A stretch of 10,192 nt of DNA from Betaproteobacteria bacterium TMED156 (lineage in GTDB: Bacteria > Pseudomonadota > Gammaproteobacteria > Burkholderiales > Burkholderiaceae_A), in the NCBI GenBank assembly GCA_002171155.1, contig NHHF01000129.1, forward strand, positions 1 through 10,192, in the 5' to 3' direction. Positions 1 to 4,566 of the stretch are shown piece by piece. The notes beneath the pieces were generated by a model. That model saw only the letters and a list, made by a program, of their open reading frames with translations, was not told where the DNA came from and made no database searches. Both the position numbers and the translations under genes were made by a program. Position 1 is the first letter of the stretch. Each line of letters begins with the position of its first letter.

Positions 1-76
1 TCGCGTTGCGGACTGGGAGCTTGGCGGTATTGAGGAAATGGCCGAAATTTTTTGGCCAACCCCGCCTTGCTGACAT
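1..76. other. Non-repeat, GC-richer junction segment
   Basis: These 76 bases do not match the corresponding bases upstream of 7731, although everything from 77 on matches the second copy. They are visibly richer in G and C than the rest of the window. They contain a small hairpin at 41-58 (GGCCGAAA paired with TTTTGGCC with one G-T wobble). The minus-strand frame of the adjoining gene stays open through them. The likeliest explanation is an assembly or library chimera at the contig end; a real recombination or insertion junction is the alternative. Confidence 0.6.
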
Positions 77-228
77 CCTTGTTGCCTTTCTGCTTGTGTT
101 ACAAGTATTGAATCAAAAATTTCTCTACTTGTTCCCTGTTGTTTACGAATACTAGTATTGCCGAATCTATCATTTACGCCTATACCTTTCATTTGTGGGG
201 TAACCATTCCCCTAGTCATTTCTCTCAT
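1..228 (-). CDS. Truncated first copy of the 197-aa beta-rich structural protein
   Basis: The ATG at 226-228 begins the same protein that is complete at 7289-7882. The first 51 codons match it, ending at the Gln-Gln-Gly before residue 52. From base 76 downward the frame continues without a stop but encodes unrelated residues (Cys-Gln-Gln-Gly-Gly onward), because the DNA switches to the foreign junction segment. This is a fragment made by the contig end or by recombination, not a separate gene. The start is supported by the identical start in copy 2 and by the AT-rich leader just upstream. Confidence 0.6.
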   Translation of the reverse strand, partial: MREMTRGMVTPQMKGIGVNDRFGNTSIRKQQGTSREIFDSILVTQAERQQGCQQGGVGQKISAISSIPPSSQSATR

Positions 229-258
229 TTTATTTTATTTTATTATTATTATTATTTT
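229..258 (-). promoter_or_regulatory. A/T-only leader before the 197-aa gene
   Basis: On the minus strand the 30 bases before the ATG at 228 consist only of A and T: AAT triplets followed by AAAAT-type repeats. There is no Shine-Dalgarno motif. Such A-rich, unstructured initiation regions are typical of Bacteroidota genes. The same block precedes the complete copy at 7883-7912. Confidence 0.5.
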
Positions 259-805
259 AATTCATTGGACCACCAAAATCGGGAAAATATCCCACGTTAT
301 AATTCATAGGTTCATTGGCTAGCATCATGTCATCTGCTAGCATCATATCATCTGCTAAATAATGGTTGTCTGACATCATTCCATGTTCGCTCAAATGGGC
401 CTCATCTAAAAACAAAGGTTGAGACATATCTACATTAGAATAATTTTCTGAAAGCAATTCATTTTCTTCAAAAATTTTATTAATACCAATTGCAGACATA
501 CCCGCACCTGCATAACCTTGTTTAAATAATGAAGCTGTTAAAAAACCGCCCAACATCATGTAAGCACCTTTTTGAGTTTCATTTAATCTGTCGCTTAATA
601 CTTTATTTAAAAGCATAGCACCAACACCACCAACCGCACCGCTAAAAATTTGCTTTGCGCTTGCTTCTGTGGTTCTGGGGTTAAATAATTCCGACAACAT
701 ACTTTTTTTTGTTCTTCTTCTTCTTCTAGTTGCGGGTTTCACATAAGCCCTGCGGGCTGTTTTTCTTCTTTGCCCTTTTCTAGTTCCTGATAGCATTCTA
801 GCCAT
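257..805 (-). CDS. Arg-rich membrane protein, putative virion protein (copy 1)
   Basis: This 182-aa protein has no family I can name. Residues 9-34 are strongly basic, including a run of five arginines at 27-31, and look suited to binding nucleic acid. Two Gly/Ala-rich hydrophobic stretches follow, at about 53-70 and 80-108, and could span or embed in a membrane. The C-terminal third is acidic and Met-rich, with a short tandem repeat (LADDMM twice, about 150-161). The ATG at 805 follows the 81-aa gene by 42 bases, and the next gene downstream is the 197-aa beta-rich protein. I infer an internal-membrane protein that contacts the packaged genome. Residue 140 is Glu here and Gly in the second copy. 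Confidence 0.75.
   Translation of the reverse strand: MARMLSGTRKGQRRKTARRAYVKPATRRRRRTKKSMLSELFNPRTTEASAKQIFSGAVGGVGAMLLNKVLSDRLNETQKGAYMMLGGFLTASLFKQGYAGAGMSAIGINKIFEENELLSENYSNVDMSQPLFLDEAHLSEHGMMSDNHYLADDMMLADDMMLANEPMNYNVGYFPDFGGPMN
318..353. repeat. Two tandem 18-bp units inside the 182-aa gene
   Basis: The unit GCTAGCATCATGTCATCT (318-335) is followed at once by the same unit with one G-to-A change (336-353). It encodes the repeated acidic/Met motif of the C-terminal region. Being a multiple of three it keeps frame, so copy-number change would lengthen or shorten the protein without breaking it. The same repeat lies at 7972-8007. Confidence 0.8.
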
Positions 806-847
806 ATTTTTAATTTTAAAATTTATAGGTTTTTTAGGTAACCTTTT

Positions 848-1093
848 TTAACCTTTTCCTTTATAAGTTCTTTTTATTTTAACTCTGTTTTTATAATCTT
901 CCATGCCTTTAACATAGGCATCTAAAACATTATATAAATTAGTCTTAGTTTCAAATTTTGTTAATTGTTTTGTGGGTGTAAAAACCGCATACTTTCCCGA
1001 CTTAGTCATTACAGTATATTCAACAGGTTTTTTAATACCCATTAACCGCTCAATTAATCTGACTTTGCTCAATATTTGGTTATTTGTTGCCAC
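848..1093 (-). CDS. Small basic protein of unknown function, 81 aa (copy 1)
   Basis: Not recognised. The protein begins with GTG at 1093, nine bases after the stop of the preceding 142-aa gene. The next in-frame ATG is at codon 18 and would remove a predicted amphipathic N-terminal helix, so GTG is preferred. After that helix come beta-prone stretches (VEYTVMTKSG, KYAVFTP) and a second helix. The C-terminus is very basic, ending in a KRTYKGKG-like tail. No membrane segment is visible. It sits between two membrane-type genes in the structural operon, so a small capsid-associated, scaffolding or DNA-binding role is possible. The nucleotide and protein sequence appear identical in the second copy, which supports a real conserved gene. 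Confidence 0.7.
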   Translation of the reverse strand: MATNNQILSKVRLIERLMGIKKPVEYTVMTKSGKYAVFTPTKQLTKFETKTNLYNVLDAYVKGMEDYKNRVKIKRTYKGKG

Positions 1094-1102
1094 GATCTTT
1101 TT

Positions 1103-1531
1103 TTAGGGTAAATTAATACTCGGTACATCAAGCCCACCAACCCCGAAAGGGTCTGAGCCAAACTGCGAAGTGTCAAAACTACTACCCGCATTATCAATAC
1201 TATCAAAAGTAAAATTATCCATTGTCGTTGTGCCTACTAAAGGCGGTCCACCGCTTGAATTTTCATTATTTTTTTTATCTCGCCTAGCTTGTAATAGTTG
1301 ACCAACTAGGTCAATAATTCTTCCACCTCGACCTTTACCGCCTGTTTGATTGGGTGTTGTAATAACTGAAATTTGTCTTTCTTTTTTTGGAGGGTTTATT
1401 AAAAACGTTAAAGCAAGTCCAACACCTGCACCGATTAAAGCATTTTGAGTTTTTTTATCTTTTTTTGCTGTTGCCAAATAACCTGCACCCGCCCCCGCAA
1501 TAGGTAAAACAACTTTCATAATATTATTCAT
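1103..1531 (-). CDS. Gly-rich protein with two hydrophobic segments, 142 aa (copy 1)
   Basis: Not recognised by family. Residues 6-22 and 30-46 are hydrophobic and rich in Gly and Ala. A short Lys/Asp-rich loop (23-28) separates them, which is the pattern of a helical hairpin in a membrane. The remainder is polar, with a Gly/Arg patch, a helical stretch around IIDLVGQLLQARRD, and a Gly/Ser/Asp-rich tail. The start ATG at 1531 lies three bases after the stop of the 196-aa gene; an in-frame ATG at codon 5 is an alternative. I infer a virion membrane protein. Seven of the eight differences between the two copies fall in this gene, three of them changing residues just after the second hydrophobic segment. 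Confidence 0.75.
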   Translation of the reverse strand: MNNIMKVVLPIAGAGAGYLATAKKDKKTQNALIGAGVGLALTFLINPPKKERQISVITTPNQTGGKGRGGRIIDLVGQLLQARRDKKNNENSSGGPPLVGTTTMDNFTFDSIDNAGSSFDTSQFGSDPFGVGGLDVPSINLP

Positions 1532-1533
1532 AA

Positions 1534-2124
1534 TTATTTTTTTCTAGTTAATAAGTAAATGCCTAACCCTGCACCCCCTAAAAGAATATAATTTGGGACA
1601 CCAGAAATTAAAGAATCTGCTGTTATAAAATTTGCATCAGAACCAACTCCTATATTTCCCTCTGCTTGTACACCTTCTGGACCAAAAGAAATATTGCCCC
1701 CACTCATATCACCAGAAATTAAACGGCCACCCGCATCAACTAAGCCCGCAATATTTTCACCTCGGACTCTTGCTCTTTCACTTCTGCCTTCTTGTTTTGC
1801 TTCAACTCTTGCAAGTTTGCTGTCTTGTCTGGCTGTTTGCCTGTCTGCTCTGGCTTGTCTGCGGTCTGATTTTTTTTGCGCCTTTGCGCCTCTCCTTTCA
1901 TCCCTTCTGGCCCTTCTCCTAGCTCTTCGACTTTCTCCATTTTCTGACATCATTGGCCCGCTTTCATAGGGTAAAGCATTATTTAAAATTTGATTAAAAG
2001 CCTCGTTAGACATATTGTCAAAGACATCTTCACGATAATATCTTACACCGCCTTGATATGGTAAAGGAATATAATTTTCCATGTTTGGCGAATTGTTGTT
2101 TTCTCTTAACATTAAACTACTCAT
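1534..2124 (-). CDS. Arg-rich, C-terminally membrane-anchored protein, 196 aa (copy 1)
   Basis: Not recognised by family. Residues 1-60 are an ordinary soluble-looking region. Residues 65-121 are extremely rich in Arg, Lys, Ala and Gln and read as one long charged helix. A Gly-rich segment follows, and residues 179-192 form a single hydrophobic helix that ends in Thr-Arg-Lys-Lys. This layout would tether a nucleic-acid-binding arm to a membrane, as expected for an internal virion protein that holds the genome against the vesicle. The ATG at 2124 overlaps the end of the upstream peptidase gene by eight bases, implying coupled translation. The C-terminal anchor resembles those of the 71-aa and M23 proteins of the same operon. 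Confidence 0.75.
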   Translation of the reverse strand: MSSLMLRENNNSPNMENYIPLPYQGGVRYYREDVFDNMSNEAFNQILNNALPYESGPMMSENGESRRARRRARRDERRGAKAQKKSDRRQARADRQTARQDSKLARVEAKQEGRSERARVRGENIAGLVDAGGRLISGDMSGGNISFGPEGVQAEGNIGVGSDANFITADSLISGVPNYILLGGAGLGIYLLTRKK

Positions 2125-2536
2125 TTATTTTTAATTTTTGAAAATATTTGTACTCATCCCTTTCATAATTATAAAAAGGGTTAGTTAAATCAAAAGGAAC
2201 AAATTTTCCTTTTTTATTATCTAAAACTAAATTATATATATGAACAGGGGCTTTTTTGGTTCGGCCTGCTAAAACTATTTTACAGGGGATATTATATGCT
2301 ATAAAATATGCTGTTGAAAATATTACAAAGTCATCACAATCACCTGTAAAAGGAACACCCCAATAATTATTGTTAACAAAAGTTTCGGGACTCATTAACA
2401 ACTCAGTATTAATGGGGTCATCTTTATATTTAACAAGTGTTCTCATTGTATAAAAAAATTTTTCTGGCGACATTTTGGTAAAAGTTTCACCCGCAAAATT
2501 AACCCCTTCATAAATTTGTAAGTTCATGTATTTCAT
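2117..2536 (-). CDS. Transglutaminase-like cysteine peptidase, 139 aa (copy 1)
   Basis: The protein carries the papain-like triad of the transglutaminase-like superfamily. Counting from the ATG at 2536, Cys67 lies in GDCDDF, His99 in VHIYNLV and Asp116 in VPFDLT. The helix after the Cys and the following IPCKIVLAG strand fit the usual Cys-helix-strand-His-strand-Asp order. In bacterial and phage members this fold usually acts as a protease or peptidoglycan-linked peptidase rather than a crosslinker, so maturation, entry or lysis are all possible. There is no signal peptide. An upstream in-frame TTG at 2575 would add 13 residues but sits inside the terminator T-tract, so ATG is preferred. It is the first gene of the long operon and overlaps the next gene by eight bases. 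Confidence 0.8.
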   Translation of the reverse strand: MKYMNLQIYEGVNFAGETFTKMSPEKFFYTMRTLVKYKDDPINTELLMSPETFVNNNYWGVPFTGDCDDFVIFSTAYFIAYNIPCKIVLAGRTKKAPVHIYNLVLDNKKGKFVPFDLTNPFYNYERDEYKYFQKLKINE

Positions 2537-2573
2537 GACTTGATTAATATCTTTATATTTTAAATCTGCATAC

Positions 2574-2595
2574 AAAAAAGGGGCTATAAAGCCCC
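2574..2595 (-). terminator. Rho-independent terminator after the 194-aa gene
   Basis: On the minus strand GGGGC, a TTTATA loop and GCCCC form a five-base G/C stem followed by six T (2579-2574). It begins 28 bases beyond the stop of the 194-aa gene at 2623. It separates that gene from the long operon, so the operon needs either its own promoter in the 40 bases before 2536 or readthrough. Confidence 0.75.
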
Positions 2596-2622
2596 ACTAA
2601 TTTAGTAAAAAAAATTAAAAAA

Positions 2623-3207
2623 TTATTTTAAAAATTCTCTTTTATAATTTTTGACATTAACGAATTGGTGTAATTCATTATTATTTAAAGTTTTAAATTC
2701 TAAAGATGAATTTCTAATTAATTTATTTTCTTTTGTAATAATTTGGCATAACTCATTATGATTGCTAAAATCAAAAGTTACTTTATCATGGTTTAAACAC
2801 ATAAAAAATAAACATTCTGCATCTTTACCAAATTTAAAATTAAGTTCTACAGCTAATTTTGTTAATTGTATTAATGCTTTATACTCATTTATTATTATGT
2901 TACCACCTTTGGACCTATAATTATCATAACTGTAAAAGGTATGTTTATAAAAAGGGCATCTAAAATATAGTTTAAATCTAGCTACTTTTGGTTTTTTATA
3001 ATCGTATTCAGATTGAGTTTTTTTATACTCTCTTGTGTTTCTTTGATATTCCAAAATTTCAGCATTATCAATGTTTTTAAAGCTCATTAATTGTAGAGCA
3101 TTATAATCATTTTTAACATTCAGTTCTTTTGGATAGTATTCTGGCCAATTTCTATTTTCTGAATCACCAGCATATTTTTTAAAGTGTTCTTTTATTTCAG
3201 TAATCAT
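2623..3207 (-). CDS. Orphan 194-aa protein, first gene after the control region
   Basis: Not recognised. The ATG at 3207 is the first start downstream of the roughly 600-bp control region, and the gene is a single-gene unit ending in its own terminator. The protein is rich in Lys, Asn, Tyr and Phe with four scattered Cys. Residues about 75-100 are aromatic and beta-prone (FKLYFRCPFYKHTFYS), followed by a helix and another strand around CLFFMCLNHDKVTF. No signal peptide, membrane segment or clear helix-turn-helix is visible. I looked for HUH Rep motifs (His-hydrophobic-His and a paired catalytic Tyr-Lys) and found none. Its position is that of a replication initiator or early regulator, which is an inference from context only. 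This gene lies in the single-copy part of the window. Confidence 0.75.
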   Translation of the reverse strand: MITEIKEHFKKYAGDSENRNWPEYYPKELNVKNDYNALQLMSFKNIDNAEILEYQRNTREYKKTQSEYDYKKPKVARFKLYFRCPFYKHTFYSYDNYRSKGGNIIINEYKALIQLTKLAVELNFKFGKDAECLFFMCLNHDKVTFDFSNHNELCQIITKENKLIRNSSLEFKTLNNNELHQFVNVKNYKREFLK

Positions 3208-3325
3208 GTTTTTACGTTTTATAGAGCATCTAAAACATTTTTGCTAAAATTTTTATATACTCAATAAAACTTAAAAAGGTGTTTACGCTTCTGTATTTAA
3301 GAGAATTTTTTTAAAATTCATTGTT

Positions 3326-3369
3326 TTGTATGTCATATTGTATATACTATTGTATGCTGTTATACAATA
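3326..3369. repeat. 12-bp-phased TTGTAT repeats ending in an inverted copy
   Basis: TTGTAT starts at 3326, 3338 and 3350, exactly 12 bases apart, and the inverted copy ATACAA starts at 3362, the next 12-base step. The last direct copy and the inverted copy also form an eight-base stem (TATTGTAT at 3348-3355 with ATACAATA at 3362-3369) around a six-base loop. Such phased copies suggest cooperative binding by a protein, for example an initiator or repressor. Confidence 0.65.
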
Positions 3370-3419
3370 TTTCGTTAATACATACCTCTACACCCTCAAA
3401 TTAATGAGTTTTTTAAAAA

Positions 3420-3431
3420 TTTTAGCTAAAA
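3420..3431. repeat. Perfect 12-bp palindrome TTTTAGCTAAAA
   Basis: The sequence is its own reverse complement and sits between the phased TTGTAT array and the first 13-bp repeat. It could be a dimeric protein site; in DNA this AT-rich it may also be chance. Confidence 0.4.
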
Positions 3432-3448
3432 ATTAGAGTTTTTTACGC

Positions 3449-3461
3449 TCTTGTGTTAATT
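3449..3461. repeat. 13-bp direct repeat TCTTGTGTTAATT, copy 1 of 3
   Basis: Identical copies lie at 3533-3545 and 3799-3811, all in the same orientation. A degenerate relative sits at 3283-3300, where TTACGCT is followed by TCTGTATTTAA; the intact first copy is likewise preceded by TTACGC. Three exact 13-mers within 363 bases suggest an iteron-like or nick-site-like element. Confidence 0.6.
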
Positions 3462-3532
3462 GTCAACTAATATAATAAAAATTTAGTGTATTTTAGTCAA
3501 ATCTTATAGAAAACGGCTTAAATCTGCTGTAA

Positions 3533-3545
3533 TCTTGTGTTAATT
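3533..3545. repeat. 13-bp direct repeat TCTTGTGTTAATT, copy 2 of 3
   Basis: Exact copy 84 bases after the first, immediately before the plus-strand hairpin at 3553. Confidence 0.6.
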
Positions 3546-3552
3546 TTACAAG

Positions 3553-3582
3553 AAACCCCTGTTATAACATAGGGGTTTTTTT
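3553..3582 (+). terminator. Strong hairpin with T-tract on the plus strand
   Basis: AAACCCCT (3553-3560) pairs with AGGGGTTT (3571-3578) around a ten-base loop containing the palindrome GTTATAAC, and the T run continues to 3582. Read on the plus strand this is a good intrinsic terminator; on the minus strand it lacks a clean T-tract. No plus-strand gene precedes it, so it implies either a plus-strand RNA made within 3208-3550 or a hairpin used in replication. Confidence 0.6.
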
Positions 3583-3597
3583 ATAAATTAATGCGAA

Positions 3598-3619
3598 ATA
3601 ATCGTAAAATAATCGCAAA
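3598..3619. repeat. 11-bp tandem repeat (ATAATCGTAAA / ATAATCGCAAA)
   Basis: Two head-to-tail 11-bp units differ at one base. A related ATGCGAAATA precedes them. The period is close to one helical turn, as in some initiator-binding arrays, but two units are weak evidence. Confidence 0.45.
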
Positions 3620-3677
3620 AAATGGCTAAAAAAAGGTATAAAATAGTGTTAAAACAATATAAAAATATTGAAAAATT

Positions 3678-3751
3678 AGGCTTACTGTAAGCCTTACTAA
3701 TTTGTAGGTGAGTCTCACGTGAGTGTTTTAATACCTTACTAATTTGTAAGG
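3678..3751. repeat. Cluster of nested inverted repeats
   Basis: Four elements are packed into 74 bases. AGGCTTAC and GTAAGCCT form eight-base arms around one T (3678-3694). CCTTACTAATTTGTA occurs at 3692-3706 and again at 3734-3748. The second copy is the stem-loop CCTTAC-TAATTT-GTAAGG (3734-3751). Between them GTGAG-T-CTCAC-GTGAG (3708-3723) contains the perfect ten-base palindrome CTCACGTGAG (3714-3723). The two repeats flank the palindrome almost symmetrically. It could be an operator, a recombination site or a structured origin. Confidence 0.65.
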
Positions 3752-3754
3752 CAT

Positions 3755-3781
3755 AAAAAAAGCCCCAATAAAAACAGGGGC
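3755..3781 (-). terminator. Rho-independent terminator of the long operon
   Basis: On the minus strand GCCCC (3781-3777) pairs with GGGGC (3766-3762) and is followed by seven T (3761-3755). It starts 25 bases after the stop of the M23 gene and marks the end of the long structural operon. Its stem bases match those of the terminator at 2574-2595. Confidence 0.75.
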
Positions 3782-3798
3782 ATTTGATTAACCAGAAA

Positions 3799-3811
3799 TC
3801 TTGTGTTAATT
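3799..3811. repeat. 13-bp direct repeat TCTTGTGTTAATT, copy 3 of 3
   Basis: Exact copy overlapping the last codons and stop of the M23 gene, so this gene end is constrained both by coding and by the repeat. Confidence 0.55.
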
Positions 3812-4354
3812 TTTACGTTTTCCGATAATAAAAGATAGTAAAAGACCGCCACCAATAACTAAAACACTAGTTAAAGGACTTTTAAAAGGTATAAATGGAA
3901 AACTAGCTAAGGCCGTATCACCTTTAAATGGTTTATAATTAATAGTAGAGGGGTCAATTATATTTCCTTTGTCGTTTCTAAGGGTGTAATGTATATGACA
4001 ACCAGTTGAACGGCCTGCGTTTGGGTTGTTTGGGTCGCCACCACTAAAAGCAATTATTTCACCTTCATAAACTTTCTGTCCTATTCCTGCATAGGTACTG
4101 TTAAGATGAGCAAAACCAGAAGTTAAACCATTTTTATATTTAATTTTTAATTGTAAACCCCCAATATCATTATAATATATATCGGAAATAGTTCCGTTTG
4201 CTTGTGCATGAATCGGTGTATCGCATGGGACAGCAATATCTAAACCATTATGGAACGAATATGCGCCTGTAATAGGATGAATTCTATATCCATACATAGC
4301 ACCTTGTGTCGTTGGAATGTAAAAATCTTTTACAGGGTACCTTAAAGACTTCAT
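3806..4354 (-). CDS. M23-family (LytM-type) metallopeptidase with C-terminal membrane anchor
   Basis: This is a zinc endopeptidase of the M23 family, which cuts peptide crosslinks of peptidoglycan. The metal ligands are visible: His35 and Asp39 in HNGLD, and His122 in GCHIHYTL. The catalytic histidines are His83 in FAHLN and His120. The domain spans about residues 15-135 and is essentially complete. There is no signal peptide. Instead residues 163-177 form a hydrophobic Gly-rich helix followed by Gly-Lys-Arg-Lys-Asn, so the enzyme is probably tail-anchored. In a virus this suits a virion-associated enzyme opening the wall at entry, or a lysin at exit. Its ATG overlaps the stop of the 71-aa gene as ATGA, and it is the last gene of the operon. 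Confidence 0.9.
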   Translation of the reverse strand: MKSLRYPVKDFYIPTTQGAMYGYRIHPITGAYSFHNGLDIAVPCDTPIHAQANGTISDIYYNDIGGLQLKIKYKNGLTSGFAHLNSTYAGIGQKVYEGEIIAFSGGDPNNPNAGRSTGCHIHYTLRNDKGNIIDPSTINYKPFKGDTALASFPFIPFKSPLTSVLVIGGGLLLSFIIGKRKN

Positions 4355-4566
4355 TTTTTTTGTGTTACTAAATATGCAACTGCTAAAACTCCACCAATTA
4401 AAATAAGTTTGTTTATTTGGTCTCCTTGTTGTCTTAATCTAGTTTTGTCAAGTCTGTTTTGCTGTATTCTTTGCCAAAATTTGGCCCTTCTGTTGCCTTT
4501 CTGCTCACCTCTTGCTAGTTTATATTGTAATGCTTTATCAATTAATGCTAATTCTTGTGGACTCAT
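4351..4566 (-). CDS. Small tail-anchored protein, 71 aa
   Basis: Not recognised. Residues 1-50 are a charged, Gln/Arg-rich helix-like region (NRRAKFWQRIQQNR). Residues 54-68 form one hydrophobic helix beginning LILIGG, followed by Thr-Gln-Lys-Lys at the end. This anchor closely resembles those of the 196-aa protein and the M23 enzyme. The gene overlaps its neighbours by four bases on both sides (ATGA at 4563-4566 and 4351-4354), which implies coupled translation with the 133-aa membrane protein and the M23 peptidase. It may be a small virion membrane protein or act with the peptidase in the way holin-type proteins do; the sequence does not decide. Confidence 0.75.
   Translation of the reverse strand: MSPQELALIDKALQYKLARGEQKGNRRAKFWQRIQQNRLDKTRLRQQGDQINKLILIGGVLAVAYLVTQKK

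Larger units (their letters stand above)
77..2538. repeat. Long direct repeat, copy 1 (overlap of a circular 7654-bp unit)
   Basis: This segment recurs at 7731-10192 with a constant offset of 7654 bases, and all gene boundaries are preserved. I found eight substitutions between the copies, at 387, 1286, 1352, 1361, 1363, 1366, 1382 and 1385, and no indels. A long, nearly identical repeat at both ends of a contig is the usual sign of a circular molecule, or of a head-to-tail concatemer, read past its own start. A real tandem copy in a chromosome cannot be excluded from the sequence alone. Confidence 0.9.
3208..3805. other. Intergenic control region, candidate origin of replication
   Basis: This is the only large gap in the circle, and I see no credible gene in it. 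It is very AT-rich and holds, in order: 12-bp-phased TTGTAT repeats, a TTTTAGCTAAAA palindrome, copies of a 13-bp repeat, a plus-strand hairpin with T-tract, an 11-bp tandem repeat, nested inverted repeats, and the terminator of the long operon. The density of short repeats beside the first gene of the genome is what replication and copy-control regions of small phages and plasmids look like. I found no confident Bacteroidota-type promoter (TTG with TAnnTTTG) in it. Confidence 0.7.

Noticed and set aside
1740..1940. A 66-aa same-strand frame inside the 196-aa gene (also at 9394-9594) as an overprinted gene
   Set aside because: It lies exactly in the Arg/Lys-rich low-complexity stretch, where all frames tend to stay open; there is no leader or family signal.
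1632..1969. Two plus-strand Leu-rich frames (also at 9286-9623) that look like membrane proteins
   Set aside because: They are antisense shadows of the Arg-rich coding stretch; Leu/Cys-rich composition is its expected reverse complement, and no other plus-strand gene exists.
2537..2575. TTG start at 2575 for the transglutaminase-like gene
   Set aside because: It falls within the terminator T-tract, and the added 13 residues are not needed for the fold; the ATG at 2536 is better.
2623..3207. Rolling-circle HUH Rep identity for the 194-aa protein
   Set aside because: No His-hydrophobic-His motif and no catalytic Tyr motif could be seen; only its position suggests replication.
3208..3805. tRNA genes or a CRISPR array in the control region
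   Set aside because: No cloverleaf with a CCA-type arm, and the repeats are too short and irregularly spaced for CRISPR.
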